This document shows positions 48,686 through 58,946 of a DNA stretch of 64,000 bases, piece by piece. The first letter of the stretch is position 1. Every line of letters begins with the position of its first letter. The stretch is from Bifidobacterium ruminantium DSM 6489. Its GTDB lineage: Bacteria; Actinomycetota; Actinomycetes; Actinomycetales; Bifidobacteriaceae. The position numbers and the translations under genes are program-made. A model generated the notes under the pieces. The model worked only from the letters and a program-made list of their open reading frames with translations, ran no database searches and was not told the origin of the DNA. The stretch is from the NCBI RefSeq assembly GCF_000770925.1, contig NZ_JDTK01000001.1:1-64000 (forward strand), given 5' to 3'.

Positions 48686-51600
48686 ATGGGAACCATGGGT
48701 TCTACGCATAAGTTTGGGGTGCTCGATCTGATTCGGGCTGGATTGCAGGATTTGGACATGGCGCGTGAGCTGCTTGACGAGTTGCATGCCGACGGCATTG
48801 ACGATGACCAGCTGCATCTGCTGATGGAGACATTGGAAAAGACCTGCGATCCCGACGTCGCGCTGCGCAACCTCGTGGACATCATCAAGGCTCTGCAAAG
48901 CCAGGGACGTGATTTCCGACAGATCATCACCGACAACGAAGGACTCGTCCGGTTGGTCACCGTGCTCGGCGTGTCTGACGAAATGGGAAAACTCATGCGA
49001 TTCCGTCCCGAACTCGTCATGGCTGCGGCCAGCGACTCATGCGAAAGCCACCTGTACAACCATGCCCAGCGGCGCGCGCATGTGCTCGAAGCGGTCGGTG
49101 CCGACCCTGTCGACAGCCGCACGCCGAAAGCCTCGAAACCCCTTGCGGAGGCGGCGACCGCCTTGCGACAGACCTACAGGAAACAGCTTGCCGCCATCAT
49201 GGCGCAGGACACCACCGCGGAAGATCCCATCGAAATCCAGCCGAGAATCAGCCAGGAACTATCCGACCTCGCTGACGCGGCCCTGGAAGGAGCGCTCGCC
49301 ATCGCCCGCAATGAGGTGGACGGCAGTGAGCACGTGCGCTTCGCCATCATCGGCATGGGCAAACTCGGCGCGAGGGAACTCAACTATGTTTCCGACGTGG
49401 ATCTGATCTACGTGGTGGAGCCCGCCGACAAGGACACCAACGGCATGACGCTCAACCGCGTCGGCACGAAAATGGCCACGACCCTGCAGCGCGTATGCCA
49501 ATCCGTGATCATGGGAGTCGCCGAACCGACCCTCTGGCAGATCGATGGGGGACTACGGCCCGAAGGCAAGGACGGCCCACTCGTACGCAAGCTCGAATCG
49601 CATAAGGCGTATTACGAGCAATGGGCGGAGAACTGGGAATTCCAAGCCCTGCTCAAGGCGCGCCCCGTCGCCGGAGATCCCGACCTTGGCCAAGCTTATA
49701 TGGACATGACCCGACCGTTCGTATGGGCCGCATCCAAACGCGACAACTTCGTCTACGATTGCCAGCAGATGCGCAAGCGTGTCGAAGACCTTATTCCGGC
49801 GCCCCTGAAGGATCGTGAGATCAAACTCGGCCGAGGAGGCCTGCGCGACGTGGAGTTCACCGTGCAAATGCTCCAACTCGTCCACGGACGCGCCGACGAA
49901 TCGCTGCGCACCAGCTCCACCTTGGAATCATTGCGGCGTCTCGCCGAAGGTGGATACGTCTCACGCAAGCAAGCCAAGAAGCTTTCCTGGGATTACCGGT
50001 TCGAACGTGTCATGGAACACCGTCAGCAGATGTGGGCGCTGAAACGCACCCACCTGTTTCCGGATCTCGGCAAAGCCAGCCTTGGAGGCATGGAACGCAA
50101 ACGTGACACCAACGATGACGAGCTCAACCATAATCTTGAGCTTCGCCGTCTCGCACGCGCTTTCCACATGCATCCTGAGGAACTCGTGGACAAATATGAC
50201 GAAACCCGACGTGAGGTGCGTCACCTGCACATGGACATCTACTATCGGCCCATGCTGCCCATCAGTGCAGGACTTGATGACGAACAGGTGGAGCTGTCCG
50301 CCAACGCCATGCAGGAACGTTTCGCTTCCATCGGGTTCGATGACCCTGACGCCGCCATGCGTCATGTCACTGCGCTGACCGCTGGCATCTCGCGAGCGGC
50401 GAAGATCAACCGGATCCTGCTGCCCGCCGCGCTCCAATGGCTTGGTGAGGGGCAGAACCCCGATATGGGGCTACTCAATTGGCGCAAGCTTGAGGAGCAT
50501 TTCGGCACGGAAAGCGAATATCTCGGATTCCTGCGCGACTCGCCATCGGCCGCGCAGCGACTCTGTCACGTGCTGTCCAATTCCCGTTTTCTGGGCGACG
50601 CGCTCAACAAATCCGTGGAATCCGTCACATGGCTCGGCGGCGATAACGATTTGCAGCCACGCTCCCGTGAAAGCCTCGATGTGCAGACCCACGCGTCGCT
50701 CGAACGCAATGCGGACAGCATCAACGACTTCGCCAATTCCATCCGGGCCATGAGAAGGCATGAGATCGAACGCATCGGATTGGGATGGATGAGCGGCGTC
50801 ATCGATGACAGGGCTTCGCTCACGGGCATGACCGATGTATACGACGCGGCCATCGACGTGTCGCTCATCTGGGCCATCCGCCATCGCACGAAGGACATGG
50901 GGCTGACCGAGCCTCCGGCCGCGATCACGGTCATCGCCATGGGACGTTACGGCGGCGGGGAAGTGAACTTCAGCTCCGACGCGGACGTCATCATCATCTA
51001 CCGTCCCGCGGATGGCGCCGACGACGCCCAGGCCAACCTCTTCGCAAGGAAGGTGCAGGAGGATCTCCGCGCCATCCTGCAGGGGCCGACCACTCTTGAA
51101 CCCAAAATCGAACTCGACATGGATCTGCGTCCCGAAGGCAAGAACGGTCCGCTCGTGCGCTCCTATGCGTCCTGCGAGGAGTACTACCGTTCCTGGGCCA
51201 GCACTTGGGAGCATCAGGCGCTGCTGCGTGCGCGATACGCGGCAGGCGATGCGGCGCTCGCCGAGGATTTCCTTATGAACATCGCCGACCCGTTGCGCTA
51301 CCCCAAGACGGATTTGACCGATTCTCAAGTCGCGGAGATCCGCAAGCTCAAAGCGCGTATGGAAGCCGAGCGACTGCCGCGTGGAGTGCGCAGGGACCGG
51401 CATCTGAAGCTTGGCAAAGGCGGGCTGTCCGATGTCGAATGGACGGTTCAGCTGCTGCAATTGCGGCATGCCGGAGACAACGCGAACCTGCGGGTCAATG
51501 GAACGTTGCAAGCGTTGAACGAACTGGAACGCCGCAGGTTGATCAGTGCTGGTGACGCCGTCGTCCTACGCAAGGCGTGGCGCATGTGCACTGCGGCGCG

Positions 51601-51793
51601 CAACGGCAACTATCTGTGGAGCGGACGCGTCATCCAGGCGGACATCCTTCCCGACGACACCTATTCCTTGGGTGGAATCGCCGTCTATCTCGGCTATGAC
51701 GCGAATCGTGGACAGCATTTCGAGAACGACCTGCTCGCCGTGATGCGCAAAAGCCGTGATGTGATGGAGCGGCTTTTCTATGACCGTTCATGA
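48686..51793 (+). CDS. glnE: Bifunctional glutamine synthetase adenylyltransferase/deadenylase
   Basis: 1035 aa; adds and removes AMP on glutamine synthetase in response to nitrogen status. Two nucleotidyltransferase halves are visible. The deadenylase half has FAIIGMGKLGARELNYVSDVDLIYV, and the adenylyltransferase half has VIAMGRYGGGEVNFSSDADVIIIY (G-x-G-G-x-E and D-x-D). Each is followed by a LRPEGKxGPLVR segment. The length matches actinobacterial GlnE. ATG 48686 is weakly supported (no clear ribosome site; ATG 48695 is an alternative). Confidence 0.94.
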   Translation: MGTMGSTHKFGVLDLIRAGLQDLDMARELLDELHADGIDDDQLHLLMETLEKTCDPDVALRNLVDIIKALQSQGRDFRQIITDNEGLVRLVTVLGVSDEMGKLMRFRPELVMAAASDSCESHLYNHAQRRAHVLEAVGADPVDSRTPKASKPLAEAATALRQTYRKQLAAIMAQDTTAEDPIEIQPRISQELSDLADAALEGALAIARNEVDGSEHVRFAIIGMGKLGARELNYVSDVDLIYVVEPADKDTNGMTLNRVGTKMATTLQRVCQSVIMGVAEPTLWQIDGGLRPEGKDGPLVRKLESHKAYYEQWAENWEFQALLKARPVAGDPDLGQAYMDMTRPFVWAASKRDNFVYDCQQMRKRVEDLIPAPLKDREIKLGRGGLRDVEFTVQMLQLVHGRADESLRTSSTLESLRRLAEGGYVSRKQAKKLSWDYRFERVMEHRQQMWALKRTHLFPDLGKASLGGMERKRDTNDDELNHNLELRRLARAFHMHPEELVDKYDETRREVRHLHMDIYYRPMLPISAGLDDEQVELSANAMQERFASIGFDDPDAAMRHVTALTAGISRAAKINRILLPAALQWLGEGQNPDMGLLNWRKLEEHFGTESEYLGFLRDSPSAAQRLCHVLSNSRFLGDALNKSVESVTWLGGDNDLQPRSRESLDVQTHASLERNADSINDFANSIRAMRRHEIERIGLGWMSGVIDDRASLTGMTDVYDAAIDVSLIWAIRHRTKDMGLTEPPAAITVIAMGRYGGGEVNFSSDADVIIIYRPADGADDAQANLFARKVQEDLRAILQGPTTLEPKIELDMDLRPEGKNGPLVRSYASCEEYYRSWASTWEHQALLRARYAAGDAALAEDFLMNIADPLRYPKTDLTDSQVAEIRKLKARMEAERLPRGVRRDRHLKLGKGGLSDVEWTVQLLQLRHAGDNANLRVNGTLQALNELERRRLISAGDAVVLRKAWRMCTAARNGNYLWSGRVIQADILPDDTYSLGGIAVYLGYDANRGQHFENDLLAVMRKSRDVMERLFYDRS

Positions 51794-51846
51794 CGAACGG
51801 CACACGCCGGGCAGGCCGGATGCCGGTGCGTCCGACCTTCGACCGT

Positions 51847-52119
51847 TCAGCGCACGTACATCGACAGCACGATTGCGACCAGCGTCACGAGGACAGCTGC
51901 GCTGAGGGCAAGGGCTCTGCTTCCGTGCTTGCGCGTGCCGAACACCGCTATCAGCGCGATGACCGCGAACACGATGGACACGTCCACGAAAATGGAGCAG
52001 AAGAACTTCGCCAGCACGGGTCTGCCGAATGCCAGCGGAATGGAGGTCACTGCGGACACGATAGCCGTGATCGCGCTTTTGGAGATGGGCTTCTTCGCCG
52101 AATCGTTCGTATTGCTCAT
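51847..52119 (-). CDS. Small membrane protein, unknown
   Basis: 90 aa with a short polar cytosolic N-terminus (SNTNDSAKKPISKS) and two or three hydrophobic helices (residues about 16-34, 41-61, 67-88). The pattern resembles DUF4190-like small membrane proteins, but no motif is decisive. AGGAATATACGG precedes ATG 52119. It is convergent with glnE (53 bp apart) and divergent from pyrB. Confidence 0.65.
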   Translation of the reverse strand: MSNTNDSAKKPISKSAITAIVSAVTSIPLAFGRPVLAKFFCSIFVDVSIVFAVIALIAVFGTRKHGSRALALSAAVLVTLVAIVLSMYVR

Positions 52120-52338
52120 ATCCGTATATTCCTACCTTGGCCTGACATATCTTATTTATAGAATTATAGATATTGTTGATCGCATGCTTTTTCCGCCCGT
52201 ATCAAAGACTAATGCCGGACGATGTTCTTCTTTACATATGAACGTCCGACGTGTCTCCGCGAACGAACTTTTGAACAAACGCAAAACGTGAACACGCGGT
52301 GAATGATGGGAGTCAGCGTTTCAGGCTATAGTTGGCTA

Positions 52339-52355
52339 GGTCACTTCGAGTGGCC
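52339..52355 (+). promoter_or_regulatory. Hairpin in the pyrB leader
   Basis: Stem GGTCACT / AGTGGCC with loop TCG, 35 bp before the chosen pyrB start. A TATAGT hexamer at 52327-52332 could be a -10. Only a small structure is seen; no PyrR-type attenuator was recognised in the 255-bp gap. Confidence 0.3.
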
Positions 52356-52389
52356 ACCTTCAACCACAAGTTGCATGAAAGGTGAGCCG

Positions 52390-53388
52390 TTGTCCTCAGT
52401 ACTCGAACCGGCGATTGAAACGCCGATGGTCGGAAAAAGCGTCATCACGCTCGATGATCTTTCCCTTCGTCAAATCCAGGAACTGCTCCGTAAAGCGCAG
52501 TACATCGATTCCCATCGTAAGGAAGTGGCGCACACCTGCGAAGGCAGGGTGCTCGCCACTTTGTTTTATGAGCCGAGCACGCGCACTCGTCTGAGCTTCG
52601 AAACCGCCATGCTGCGACTCGGCGGCAAGGTGATCGGTTTCGCGGGCGCACAGCTCGCGTCCGTCACCAAGGGTGAGACCATCGCCGACACGCTGAAGAC
52701 CGTCTCCAACTACGTGGACGTCGTCGCCATCCGTCATCCGAAGGAAGGAGCGGCGCTCGTTGCCTCCCGTGCCGCATCCGTGCCGGTCATCAACGCCGGC
52801 GATGGCGGGCACATGCATCCGACGCAGACCCTGGCCGATCTGGCCACCCTGCAGTCCCGCTTCGGCCGCGTCACCAACCTCACCGTCGGCCTGTGCGGAG
52901 ACCTTACCTTCGGCCGCACCGTGCACTCCCTGATCGAGACGCTGTGCCGCTTCGGCAACGTCAACTTCGTGCTCATCAGTCCGGACGAGCTCAAGACCCC
53001 GCAGTATGTGCTTGACCGCATCGACGCCACCGACTCCTGCTCCTATGCCGAGGTCAAGGATCTCGTCTCCGTCATCGGCGACCTTGACGTGCTGTACATG
53101 ACCCGCGTGCAGAAGGAGCGCTTCTTCAACGAGGATGATTACCTGCGTCTGCGCGACACCTACATCCTTGATGAGGCGAAGATGGCGTACGCCAAGAAGG
53201 ACATGGCCGTGCTGCATCCGCTGCCGCGCGTCAACGAGATCGCGGTGGAAGTGGATGACGACCCGCGCGCCGCCTATTTCGAACAGGTCAAGAACGGCAT
53301 GCTCATGCGCATGGCGCTGGAAAGCTCGGTGGTCGGTGACGAACTGCCGGGATACGAACCGTCGGAAGCCAAGGAGGTACAGGCCTGA
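52390..53388 (+). CDS. pyrB: Aspartate carbamoyltransferase, catalytic chain
   Basis: Condenses carbamoyl phosphate with aspartate, the first committed step of UMP synthesis. Signature FYEPSTRTRLSFETAMLRLGG (carbamoyl-phosphate loop), then GDGGHMHPTQTLADLATLQ and HPLPRVNEIAVEVDDDPRAAYFEQ. Length is about 332 aa. The TTG at 52390 is closest to AAAGGTGAG; ATG 52375 (no ribosome site) and ATG 52426 are alternatives. It is the first gene of the pyr cluster and overlaps pyrI by one base. Confidence 0.94.
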   Translation: MSSVLEPAIETPMVGKSVITLDDLSLRQIQELLRKAQYIDSHRKEVAHTCEGRVLATLFYEPSTRTRLSFETAMLRLGGKVIGFAGAQLASVTKGETIADTLKTVSNYVDVVAIRHPKEGAALVASRAASVPVINAGDGGHMHPTQTLADLATLQSRFGRVTNLTVGLCGDLTFGRTVHSLIETLCRFGNVNFVLISPDELKTPQYVLDRIDATDSCSYAEVKDLVSVIGDLDVLYMTRVQKERFFNEDDYLRLRDTYILDEAKMAYAKKDMAVLHPLPRVNEIAVEVDDDPRAAYFEQVKNGMLMRMALESSVVGDELPGYEPSEAKEVQA

Positions 53389-53807
53389 TGGAAGTCACCA
53401 GCATTCAGAACGGCATCATCATCGATCACGTGCCGGCCGGCACCGCGCTCAAGGTGCTCGAATACCTGAAGATCGACCCGTCCAAAACCAAGCTCGCGCT
53501 GATCATGAATACCGACAGCCACCTGTACGGCACCAAGGACATCATCAAGATCGAGGACGAAACCGAGTCCATCGACCTTGACGTGCTGGGTCTTGTGGCT
53601 CGCACCGCCACCGTCGGCATCGTGCGCGGCGGCAAGATCGTCGAGAAGAAGAAGCCGACGCTGCCCGAGCATGTGGTGAACATCATCAAGTGCGTGAACC
53701 CGCGCTGCGTGACCACCACCGAACCTGCCGTGCAGATGTTCCACCTGGTGCATTCCGACCGTCAGGAGTACCGCTGCGACTACTGCGACGAGGAAGCGAA
53801 GTTCTGA
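53388..53807 (+). CDS. pyrI: Aspartate carbamoyltransferase, regulatory chain
   Basis: 139 aa. An N-terminal allosteric nucleotide-binding domain (IIIDHVPAGTALKVLEYL) is followed by a C-terminal zinc domain with CVNPRC and CDYC ligands that contacts PyrB. Its presence predicts an E. coli-like dodecameric, CTP/ATP-regulated ATCase. The start codon overlaps the pyrB stop (TGATG), which ensures matched expression. Confidence 0.95.
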   Translation: MEVTSIQNGIIIDHVPAGTALKVLEYLKIDPSKTKLALIMNTDSHLYGTKDIIKIEDETESIDLDVLGLVARTATVGIVRGGKIVEKKKPTLPEHVVNIIKCVNPRCVTTTEPAVQMFHLVHSDRQEYRCDYCDEEAKF

Positions 53808-53810
53808 TTC

Positions 53811-55229
53811 ATGTCCCTCATCCTTCACGACATCAAGGTCTGGAACACCGGAGAGGTCATCGACCTGGTCGTTCCCTCCGATACGAACGAATCTGTGGAT
53901 GCCTCGGCGATGACCATCGCTCCCGGATTCGAAGATCCGCATGTGCATTTCCGCGATCCCGGTCAGACATACAAGGAGTCCATGGTCTCCGGTTGCGCAG
54001 CCGCCGCATCCGGAGGATACACGAACGTTCTTATCATGCCGAACACCGTTCCCGCAATGGATGGCATGAAGGTGGAGCCTGGGCATCCGGGCGCATCCGA
54101 GGTGCTTAATGCCGGATATGACACTGTCATTGATTACCTGCAGCATTACGAATCCGCTCACGATGTGAAATTGCCGGTTCGCTATGACCTGTGCGTGTGC
54201 GCATCGAAGGGGCGCGCCGGCAGGGAGGCCACCGATGTGGCCGACTGGATCGGATATCTGCCGGGGCATGATGACGATCACAAGGACGCCTATCAACTGG
54301 CGCATCCGGTGACCGCCGTCAGCGATGACGGCGCGGCCGTGACTTCGGACATCCTCAAACAGGTGTTCGGGAATGTCAAGGAATCGGGCTTGTACCTCAT
54401 TGAGCACTGCGAGCATCACGACACCGGAGCGGTCAATGAAGGACCGGTGTCACGCGAGCTCGGCGTTCCCGGCATCCCGGAGGATACGGAGCTCAAAATC
54501 GTTGAGCGCGACATCGAGATGGCCCGTGAAACCGGTGTGCATGTGCATTTCCAACATGTCAGCACTGCGATCTCCTTCGAAGCGATCCGCAAAGCGAAGG
54601 CTGAGGGCCTTCCGATCACCTGCGAGACAGCACCGCACTATATCGCGTTGAATGACGAGGCGCTGCTTAAGTACGGCACTTTGGCCAAGATGAACCCGCC
54701 GCTACGCTCCGAGGCTGACAGACAGGCCACCATCGCGGCCATCGCCGACGGCACGGTCGATTTGTTAGCCACTGACCATGCGCCCCACACCATGGAAGAG
54801 AAGGAACTCGGCTTCCTCGACGCGCCCAACGGCATCATCGGGCTGGAATGCGCATACGGCGTCTGCCACAAGGTACTTGTGGACGGTGGATTCATTTCCG
54901 ACGAACGTCTCATCGAACTCATGTCCACCGGTCCGGCCGAACTCATGGGCCACGACAAAACGGATATCACGGCGGTACTCGACGACTACGCCGACGCCGT
55001 GCCGGGAGACGACGACACCAAGCGCGTGCTTGATCTGGGCCGCGTGCCCGAAAGCGACCAGGTGGATCTCGTGGTGCTGAACACCGGAGAGGAATGGACC
55101 GTCGACCCGGAGAAGTTCCACTCCTCGGCACGTAACACCCCATTCGGCGGATGGCAGGTCACCGGCCGGCCGCTCGCCACCATCATCGGCTCGAAGCTGG
55201 CCTTCAGCCGCATCGACAAGGAGGACTGA
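53811..55229 (+). CDS. pyrC: Dihydroorotase
   Basis: 472-aa metal-dependent amidohydrolase cyclising carbamoyl-aspartate. Metal ligands are in DPHVHFRDPG; later blocks are HVHFQHVSTA, TCETAPHY and DLLATDHAPHTMEEK. Longer than most type I enzymes because of an insertion around residues 130-180. It starts 3 bp after pyrI and overlaps pyrF by the ATGA arrangement. Confidence 0.93.
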   Translation: MSLILHDIKVWNTGEVIDLVVPSDTNESVDASAMTIAPGFEDPHVHFRDPGQTYKESMVSGCAAAASGGYTNVLIMPNTVPAMDGMKVEPGHPGASEVLNAGYDTVIDYLQHYESAHDVKLPVRYDLCVCASKGRAGREATDVADWIGYLPGHDDDHKDAYQLAHPVTAVSDDGAAVTSDILKQVFGNVKESGLYLIEHCEHHDTGAVNEGPVSRELGVPGIPEDTELKIVERDIEMARETGVHVHFQHVSTAISFEAIRKAKAEGLPITCETAPHYIALNDEALLKYGTLAKMNPPLRSEADRQATIAAIADGTVDLLATDHAPHTMEEKELGFLDAPNGIIGLECAYGVCHKVLVDGGFISDERLIELMSTGPAELMGHDKTDITAVLDDYADAVPGDDDTKRVLDLGRVPESDQVDLVVLNTGEEWTVDPEKFHSSARNTPFGGWQVTGRPLATIIGSKLAFSRIDKED

Positions 55230-56191
55230 TGGACCGTCTGATCGAAGCCATCGAAGCCAAGCAGAATCCAAGCGTCGTGGGACTAGACCCCACCGAAGCG
55301 CTGGTGCCGGAACAGATCGTGGCAAGCTTCGCGGAGGAGATCGGCGAACAGGTTGAGGATCCGACGGAGGCGCCGGCCACCCAGTTGTCCGTCGCCTTCT
55401 TCGAGTTCAACCGTGCCATCATCGACGCCGTGGCCGACATCGTACCGGCGGTCAAACCGCAGATCGCCATGTACGAGGCACTCGGCCCCGCAGGCATCGA
55501 CGCCTACGCCATGACCTGCGAATACGCCAAACAGCAGGGACTGTACGTGCTCGGCGATGTCAAGCGCGGCGACATCGGCTCCACTGCCGCGGCCTACGCC
55601 CACCATCTGAGCGGCATCGGAACAGGGGAAGACGCTTTCGATCCGTGGCATGAGGATGCGGTCACCGTGAATCCCTATCTCGGCACCGATGGCATCGCAC
55701 CGTTCGTCGAGGCCGCCACTTCGGCCGACAAGGACATTTTCGTGCTGGTCCGCACCTCCAACCCGTCCAGCAGCGAGCTTCAGGAGCTTGAACTTGCCTC
55801 CGGCGAGCACGTGTATGAGCATGTCGCCGATTTGATCGAAGGCTGGGGTGCCGAAACCGTAGGCAAGAGCGGATATTCGCGTGTCGGCGCAGTGGTCGGC
55901 GCCACGCATCCCGAGGAGGGTAAGGCGCTACGCGCGCGTATGCCCCATACGTTCTTCCTGGTGCCGGGTTACGGTGCGCAGGGAGGCACCGCGCAGGGCG
56001 TGGCCGGCATGTTCGACAAGGACGGCAGGGGAGCGCTCGTCAACTCGTCGCGCGGCATCATCGGCGCGTGGAGGAAATCCGGGAAATACGACGAATCCAT
56101 GAGCGCGGACGACGCGCTTGACCTGGTCGCCGAATCGGCGCGAGAGGCGGCGAAGAACATGCGTGACGATCTTCGCGCCGTATTGCCGTAG
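55229..56191 (+). CDS. pyrF: Orotidine 5'-phosphate decarboxylase, type 2
   Basis: 320 aa. The catalytic D-x-K-x-x-D set is in GDVKRGDIGSTAAAYA; GLDP opens the barrel and the phosphate loop is FLVPGYGAQGGT. The length and GTxA pattern are those of the long actinobacterial form. The start overlaps the pyrC stop by one base, with AAGGAGGAC immediately upstream. Confidence 0.94.
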   Translation: MDRLIEAIEAKQNPSVVGLDPTEALVPEQIVASFAEEIGEQVEDPTEAPATQLSVAFFEFNRAIIDAVADIVPAVKPQIAMYEALGPAGIDAYAMTCEYAKQQGLYVLGDVKRGDIGSTAAAYAHHLSGIGTGEDAFDPWHEDAVTVNPYLGTDGIAPFVEAATSADKDIFVLVRTSNPSSSELQELELASGEHVYEHVADLIEGWGAETVGKSGYSRVGAVVGATHPEEGKALRARMPHTFFLVPGYGAQGGTAQGVAGMFDKDGRGALVNSSRGIIGAWRKSGKYDESMSADDALDLVAESAREAAKNMRDDLRAVLP

Positions 56192-56251
56192 GCCGTGGGA
56201 AACCAATCCCAGTAACGTGTCCCATCAAACGAAGCATAAAGAGAGGAAGCC

Positions 56252-57070
56252 ATGACCGCCGCAGCAACGTTCATGCCGACCGTCACGGAGGCGAGGGAAG
56301 CCGGATTCTTTCCCAGCCGTCATACGGTCGAAGTCGTCGATAACCGTAAACTGGCCGATGGCGTATACCGTCTGACGTTCCGTGACGAATACATCGCCGG
56401 ACATGCCAAGCCGGCGCAGTTCGTAGATGTGTATTCCAACGATCCGACCCGGCTTATGCCTCGCCCGTTCGGCGTGGCCGAAGTAGACGGCGATGAGGTG
56501 AGTCTCATGTTCGCCGTCGTAGGCAAAGGCACTGCCGAATTCGCCGGGCTGCATGCGGGAGATACCATCCGCGTGATGGGACCCCTCGGCAACAGTTTCG
56601 GCACCAAGCAGGCGGCGAATTATGTGCTGGTGGCCGGAGGCCTCGGCGTGCCGCCACTGGTGCGTGCCGCGCAGTATATCGCGGGTCTGGAACATGCCTC
56701 AAGCACCGCGGTATTCGGCTATCGCAATGTGCGTTTCGGCGATGAGTATGTCGGCCGATACGCGGACAAGGTGTACAGCATCGACGAATCCGAGGGCAAC
56801 GTCATCACGTTGCTCGATCGTATCGAAAACGAATTGATGACGGGTGATAAGAAGCCGATCATCCTTTCATGCGGTCCGCTGCCGATGATGAAGGCCGTTG
56901 CCGCATGGGCGGCGAAACGCGGCATCGAGGCTCAGCTGAGCCTCGAACAGCGTATGGGCTGCGGCTACGGCACTTGCGTGCTTTGCACCGTCGACACGGT
57001 CGAGGGACGGTTGAAGGTCTGCTCCGACGGACCGGTATTCACCCGCGAACAACTGGGATGGGGGGAGTGA
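56252..57070 (+). CDS. pyrK: Dihydroorotate dehydrogenase B, electron transfer subunit
   Basis: 272-aa FAD/2Fe-2S protein passing electrons from PyrD to NAD+. The FAD-binding barrel has MPRPFGVAEV, the NAD-binding part YVLVAGGLGVPPLV, and the iron-sulphur cysteines GCGYGTCVLC plus a distal KVCSDGPVF. GAGAGGAAGCC lies upstream of ATG 56252. It is 2 bp from pyrD, its partner. Confidence 0.94.
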   Translation: MTAAATFMPTVTEAREAGFFPSRHTVEVVDNRKLADGVYRLTFRDEYIAGHAKPAQFVDVYSNDPTRLMPRPFGVAEVDGDEVSLMFAVVGKGTAEFAGLHAGDTIRVMGPLGNSFGTKQAANYVLVAGGLGVPPLVRAAQYIAGLEHASSTAVFGYRNVRFGDEYVGRYADKVYSIDESEGNVITLLDRIENELMTGDKKPIILSCGPLPMMKAVAAWAAKRGIEAQLSLEQRMGCGYGTCVLCTVDTVEGRLKVCSDGPVFTREQLGWGE

Positions 57071-57072
57071 GC

Positions 57073-58026
57073 ATGAACGTGGAGCAACCGCAGCATGCGA
57101 ACCTGTACGAACAGCATGAATGGAAGCATCCCACCCAGGTGGCGGGCGTTCCATGGAAGAATCCGGTGGCCACGGCCTCCGGCACATTCCAATACGCGGC
57201 GGTGCGCTGGTTCTACGACGTGAGCCAGCTGGGCGCGGTCACCACCAAAGGCGTCTCACCGGTGCCGTGGGAAGGCAATCCCGGCGTACGCACCGCGGAA
57301 GGTCCATCCAGCAACATCAACGCCGTCGGGCTGCAGAATCCGGGCGTCGACCACTATTTGGAGGACGATCTGCTCAAGCTCAAAGCCATCAACGCGACGG
57401 TCATAGCCAACGTCGCAGGCCATTGCGACGACGACTACGCCGAAGTGGTGGCCAAGCTCAACGATTCGCCGGCTGACATGCTGGAAATCAACGTGAGCTG
57501 TCCGAACGTGTCCGCCGGCGGCATGAGCGTCGGCACTGATCCGGTGGCATTGTCCAGGCTTATCACCCGGCTGCGCAAAATCACTGACAAGAAGATGATC
57601 GTCAAGCTTACGCCGAACGTCACTGACATCACCGTGCCGGCGCGCGCCGCCGTGGAAAGCGGAGCCGACGCGTTGAGCCTGATCAACACGCTGCTCGGAA
57701 TGCGCATCAACATCCGAACGGGCGAACCGGTCATCACGCATGTCACCGGCGGTGTTTCCGGTCCTGCCGTACTACCAGTCGGCCTTGCCGCGGTATGGCG
57801 CGTGCGTGCCGCGCTGCCGACCATACCGATCATCGGCATCGGCGGCATCGATTCCGGTGAGAAGGCCCTTGAATATCTGTATGCCGGAGCCAACGCCATC
57901 GAGGTCGGCGCGGCAGCGCTGTTCGAACCGACCGCGCCGCTGCGCGTGGCTCGTGAGCTTGACGATCTGCTCGACGATCGTCCCGAGCTCGCCGACAAAC
58001 TCGCCAAAGGGGAGACCTGGCGCTGA
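57073..58026 (+). CDS. pyrD: Dihydroorotate dehydrogenase B, catalytic subunit (class 1B)
   Basis: 317-aa FMN TIM barrel oxidising dihydroorotate with NAD+ through PyrK. Features: NPVATASGTFQYA, GLQNPG, the catalytic cysteine in EINVSCPNVSAGG, and the FMN phosphate site IIGIGGIDSGEKALEYLYAGA. ATG 57073 follows GGGGGAG and is preferred to the GTG at 57067, which would overlap the pyrK stop. Class 1B with PyrK suits an anaerobe that has no quinone chain. Confidence 0.95.
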   Translation: MNVEQPQHANLYEQHEWKHPTQVAGVPWKNPVATASGTFQYAAVRWFYDVSQLGAVTTKGVSPVPWEGNPGVRTAEGPSSNINAVGLQNPGVDHYLEDDLLKLKAINATVIANVAGHCDDDYAEVVAKLNDSPADMLEINVSCPNVSAGGMSVGTDPVALSRLITRLRKITDKKMIVKLTPNVTDITVPARAAVESGADALSLINTLLGMRINIRTGEPVITHVTGGVSGPAVLPVGLAAVWRVRAALPTIPIIGIGGIDSGEKALEYLYAGANAIEVGAAALFEPTAPLRVARELDDLLDDRPELADKLAKGETWR

Positions 58027-58110
58027 TTCGGCCGCAGGCATGACGAATACCATCATTCATCGCGGCATGTTATAGGCCGCAACCAACCGTCGAAAAGGAG
58101 AACCATACAA

Positions 58111-58806
58111 ATGACCGCTTCGCTCGATCATCGTTTCACTGAATTCCTGTTGGAGGCGCAGGCGCTGAAATTCGGCGAATTCACCTTGAAGTCCGGCCGC
58201 CAGTCGCCATATTTCATCAATGCCGGCGCATTCAACGACGGGCGTAAGATCGCTCGTCTTGGTTCGTTCTATGCCGAGAAGATCATCGCGGAAATCGAGG
58301 CTGGCAATCTGCCGAAGGACATCGATACTGTGTTCGGTCCGGCATACAAGGGCATTCCTCTGGGCGTGTCCACGGCCATCGCATTGACCAATGCCCATGG
58401 CATGGAAGTCGGCTATACCTTCGACCGCAAGGAGAAGAAGGATCACGGAGACGGCGGCATGATGGTTGGCGCCCAGCTCAAGGACGGTATGAAGGTGCTG
58501 CTCGTCGACGATGTGATGACCGCCGGCACCGCCGTACGAGAGGTCATTCCGAAGCTCAAGGCCGAGGCCGACGTCGAGGTCGTCGGACTGGTGCTGAGCG
58601 TGGATCGTATGGAAAAGACCAAGGATTCCGACACATCCGCGGTGAAGGCCGTCGAAGCGGAATTCGGCTTCCCCGTGTTCGCCATCGCCAACGTGAAGGA
58701 GATTTTCGAAGCAGGTCAGCATATCCAGACGGCGGATGGCGCTCCGTACGTCACTCCTGAGATCAAGGCGGCCGCGGAAGCGTATCTGGCACGATACGGC
58801 GCCTGA
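58111..58806 (+). CDS. pyrE: Orotate phosphoribosyltransferase
   Basis: 231 aa; joins orotate to PRPP to give OMP. The PRPP-binding motif [13 protein letters not shown] is near residue 130; other marks are [13 protein letters not shown] and [10 protein letters not shown], and the flexible-loop lysines are in [21 protein letters not shown] precedes ATG 58111. It is the last gene of the pyr cluster, which lacks carAB. A strong terminator follows. Confidence 0.95.
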   Translation: MTASLDHRFTEFLLEAQALKFGEFTLKSGRQSPYFINAGAFNDGRKIARLGSFYAEKIIAEIEAGNLPKDIDTVFGPAYKGIPLGVSTAIALTNAHGMEVGYTFDRKEKKDHGDGGMMVGAQLKDGMKVLLVDDVMTAGTAVREVIPKLKAEADVEVVGLVLSVDRMEKTKDSDTSAVKAVEAEFGFPVFAIANVKEIFEAGQHIQTADGAPYVTPEIKAAAEAYLARYGA

Positions 58807-58856
58807 TAGCGGTCCGGCAAACAGTGGCCCAACAATGTTGCCGTGAGTGACAGCTG

Positions 58857-58905
58857 CAACAAAAAGTCCCGCACCATCCATGAGTCGGTGCGGGACTTTT
58901 TGTTG
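58857..58905. terminator. Bidirectional terminator between pyrE and the LysR gene
   Basis: 19-bp perfect stem whose inner part is AAAAAGTCCCGCACC / GGTGCGGGACTTTTT, with an 11-nt loop. A- and T-rich outer arms serve both convergent units. Confidence 0.95.
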
Positions 58906-58946
58906 TCTTTAGGATCTGCGGATGGCAGACCTGCCGTCAACCGAAT

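Noticed and set aside
48564-48731. Short gene upstream of glnE (starts MAERKIQLMTEF)
   Set aside because: No ribosome binding site, overlaps the glnE start out of frame, and spans the palindromes; likely chance.
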